Assembly: GCA_028292075.1 (NCBI GenBank)
Contig: JAQGNA010000183.1
Location: 1 to 6,201 of the forward strand
DNA: 6,201 nt
Reading direction: 5' to 3'
Origin: Rhodoferax sp.
Lineage (GTDB): Bacteria > Pseudomonadota > Gammaproteobacteria > Burkholderiales > Burkholderiaceae
The first letter of the stretch is position 1; each line of letters opens with the position of its first letter. Under the pieces are notes generated by a model. It saw only the letters and a list, made by a program, of their open reading frames with translations, was not told the origin of the DNA and made no database searches. Shown piece by piece: positions 5,788-6,201 of this stretch. The translations under genes and the position numbers were made by a program.

Positions 5788-5806
5788 GATGCCGCCTGAA
5801 GGCATC
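5788..5806. repeat. Right flanking hairpin of the accessory island
   Basis: GATGCC and GGCATC form a perfect six-base inverted repeat around the seven-base loop GCCTGAA. It lies between the likely immunity gene and denD and resembles the hairpin at 4248-4268. It could be an operator for denD, an RNA hairpin after the cassette, or the right copy of an island-flanking repeat. Confidence 0.4.
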
Positions 5807-5830
5807 AAATGTGTAGACTTCGGCTCCACA

Positions 5831-5837
5831 AAGGAGA
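5831..5837 (+). promoter_or_regulatory. Strong ribosome binding site of the denD-like gene
   Basis: AAGGAGA lies six bases before the ATG at 5844 and is the best Shine-Dalgarno match in the window. It fixes the start of the truncated gene that follows. Confidence 0.75.
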
Positions 5838-5843
5838 CAAGAC

Positions 5844-6201
5844 ATGCACATCGTCATCACTGGCGGCGCGGGCTTCCTGGGCGTTCGCCTGGCCCGCGCC
5901 CTGATCGAGAAGAACAGCCTCTCCCTCGCTGGCGCGCCCGCTGAACCCATCACCCGCCTGTCCCTGGTGGACCGCGCCGAACCACCGGCCGACCTGATCG
6001 CAGACCCGCGTGTCAACGCGGTGGTTGGCGACCTCAACGCCCTGCTGGCCGAACGTTCCGATGCGGTCGTGCCGGCCGACGCGCAAGTCATCTTCCACCT
6101 GGCCGCGGCCGTGAGCGGCGAATGCGAGGCCGACTTCGACCTCGGCATGCGCAGCAACCTCGACGCGACCCGCGCCCTGCTCGAAGCCTGCCGTGCCCGC
6201 A
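5844..6201 (+). CDS. denD: NAD-dependent epimerase/dehydratase family, probable D-erythronate dehydrogenase (partial)
   Basis: Only the first 119 residues are present; the frame is open at the window edge. It is an extended-SDR Rossmann protein: MHIVITG7-G-A-G-F-L-G13 is the nucleotide-binding motif, L-S-L-V-D43 ends the second strand with the acidic residue that favours NAD, G62-D-L is the third-strand motif, and F-H85-L-A-A-A-V-S-G-E-C-E follows. The N-terminal motif together with the A-A-A-V-S-G-E-C-E-x-D-F-D region resembles DenD, which oxidises D-erythronate at C2 in four-carbon sugar-acid breakdown. The gene name is from memory; another NAD-dependent epimerase is possible. High GC and codon use match the ETF-QO side and not the preceding island. 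In known pathways denD sits with otnK/dtnK-type kinases, otnC-like decarboxylases and a regulator, which would lie beyond the right edge. Confidence 0.65.
   Translation, partial: MHIVITGGAGFLGVRLARALIEKNSLSLAGAPAEPITRLSLVDRAEPPADLIADPRVNAVVGDLNALLAERSDAVVPADAQVIFHLAAAVSGECEADFDLGMRSNLDATRALLEACRAR

Noticed and set aside
5717..6157. Minus-strand frames opposite denD (5717-6157 and 5805-6098)
   Set aside because: Both are antisense to the clear Rossmann-fold gene starting at 5844 and have arginine-, serine- and alanine-rich shadow composition.

Overview
The window looks like chromosome of a high-GC betaproteobacterium, most likely Burkholderiales/Comamonadaceae (Variovorax-like). This rests on the GC-rich codon use of the housekeeping genes, the style of the electron-transfer flavoprotein:ubiquinone oxidoreductase (ETF-QO), and an intergenic repeat that I recognise from such genomes. 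The genus is an inference; no search was run.

Left part (1-2367). A short tandem array of about five 27-bp units (12-154) ends in a REP-like palindromic element. Three genes follow on the minus strand and read towards the array: an SDR oxidoreductase (2367-1582), an EamA-type drug/metabolite transporter (1520-615) and a hotdog-fold acyl-CoA thioesterase (586-164). The gaps of 61 and 28 bases suggest one operon.

Middle (2368-4227). A 162-base divergent intergenic region holds a perfect 16-bp palindrome (2387-2402) that overlaps a possible SDR promoter. ETF-QO (2530-4227, plus strand) is complete, with an FAD-binding motif and a four-cysteine 4Fe-4S site. It passes electrons from ETF (beta-oxidation, branched-chain amino acid oxidation) to quinone. 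The SDR and thioesterase could belong to the same acyl-CoA metabolism.

Accessory island (about 4228-5787). Base composition and codon use become clearly AT-richer. Three tightly packed plus-strand genes lie here: a PAAR spike-tip protein with a C-terminal beta-rich extension (4394-4873), a putative permuted papain/NlpC-P60-like effector with candidate His59/Cys131 (4874-5434), and a small membrane-anchored or secreted protein that is the likely immunity factor (5434-5757). The start codons abut or overlap the preceding stops. This is the most interesting part of the window: a mobile-looking orphan type VI secretion (T6SS) cargo cassette between two metabolic genes. Two similar small hairpins, 4248-4268 and 5788-5806, flank it.

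Right end (5844-6201). GC-rich sequence resumes with the 5' part of an extended-SDR sugar-acid dehydrogenase, probably D-erythronate dehydrogenase (denD), preceded by a strong Shine-Dalgarno sequence and cut by the window edge.
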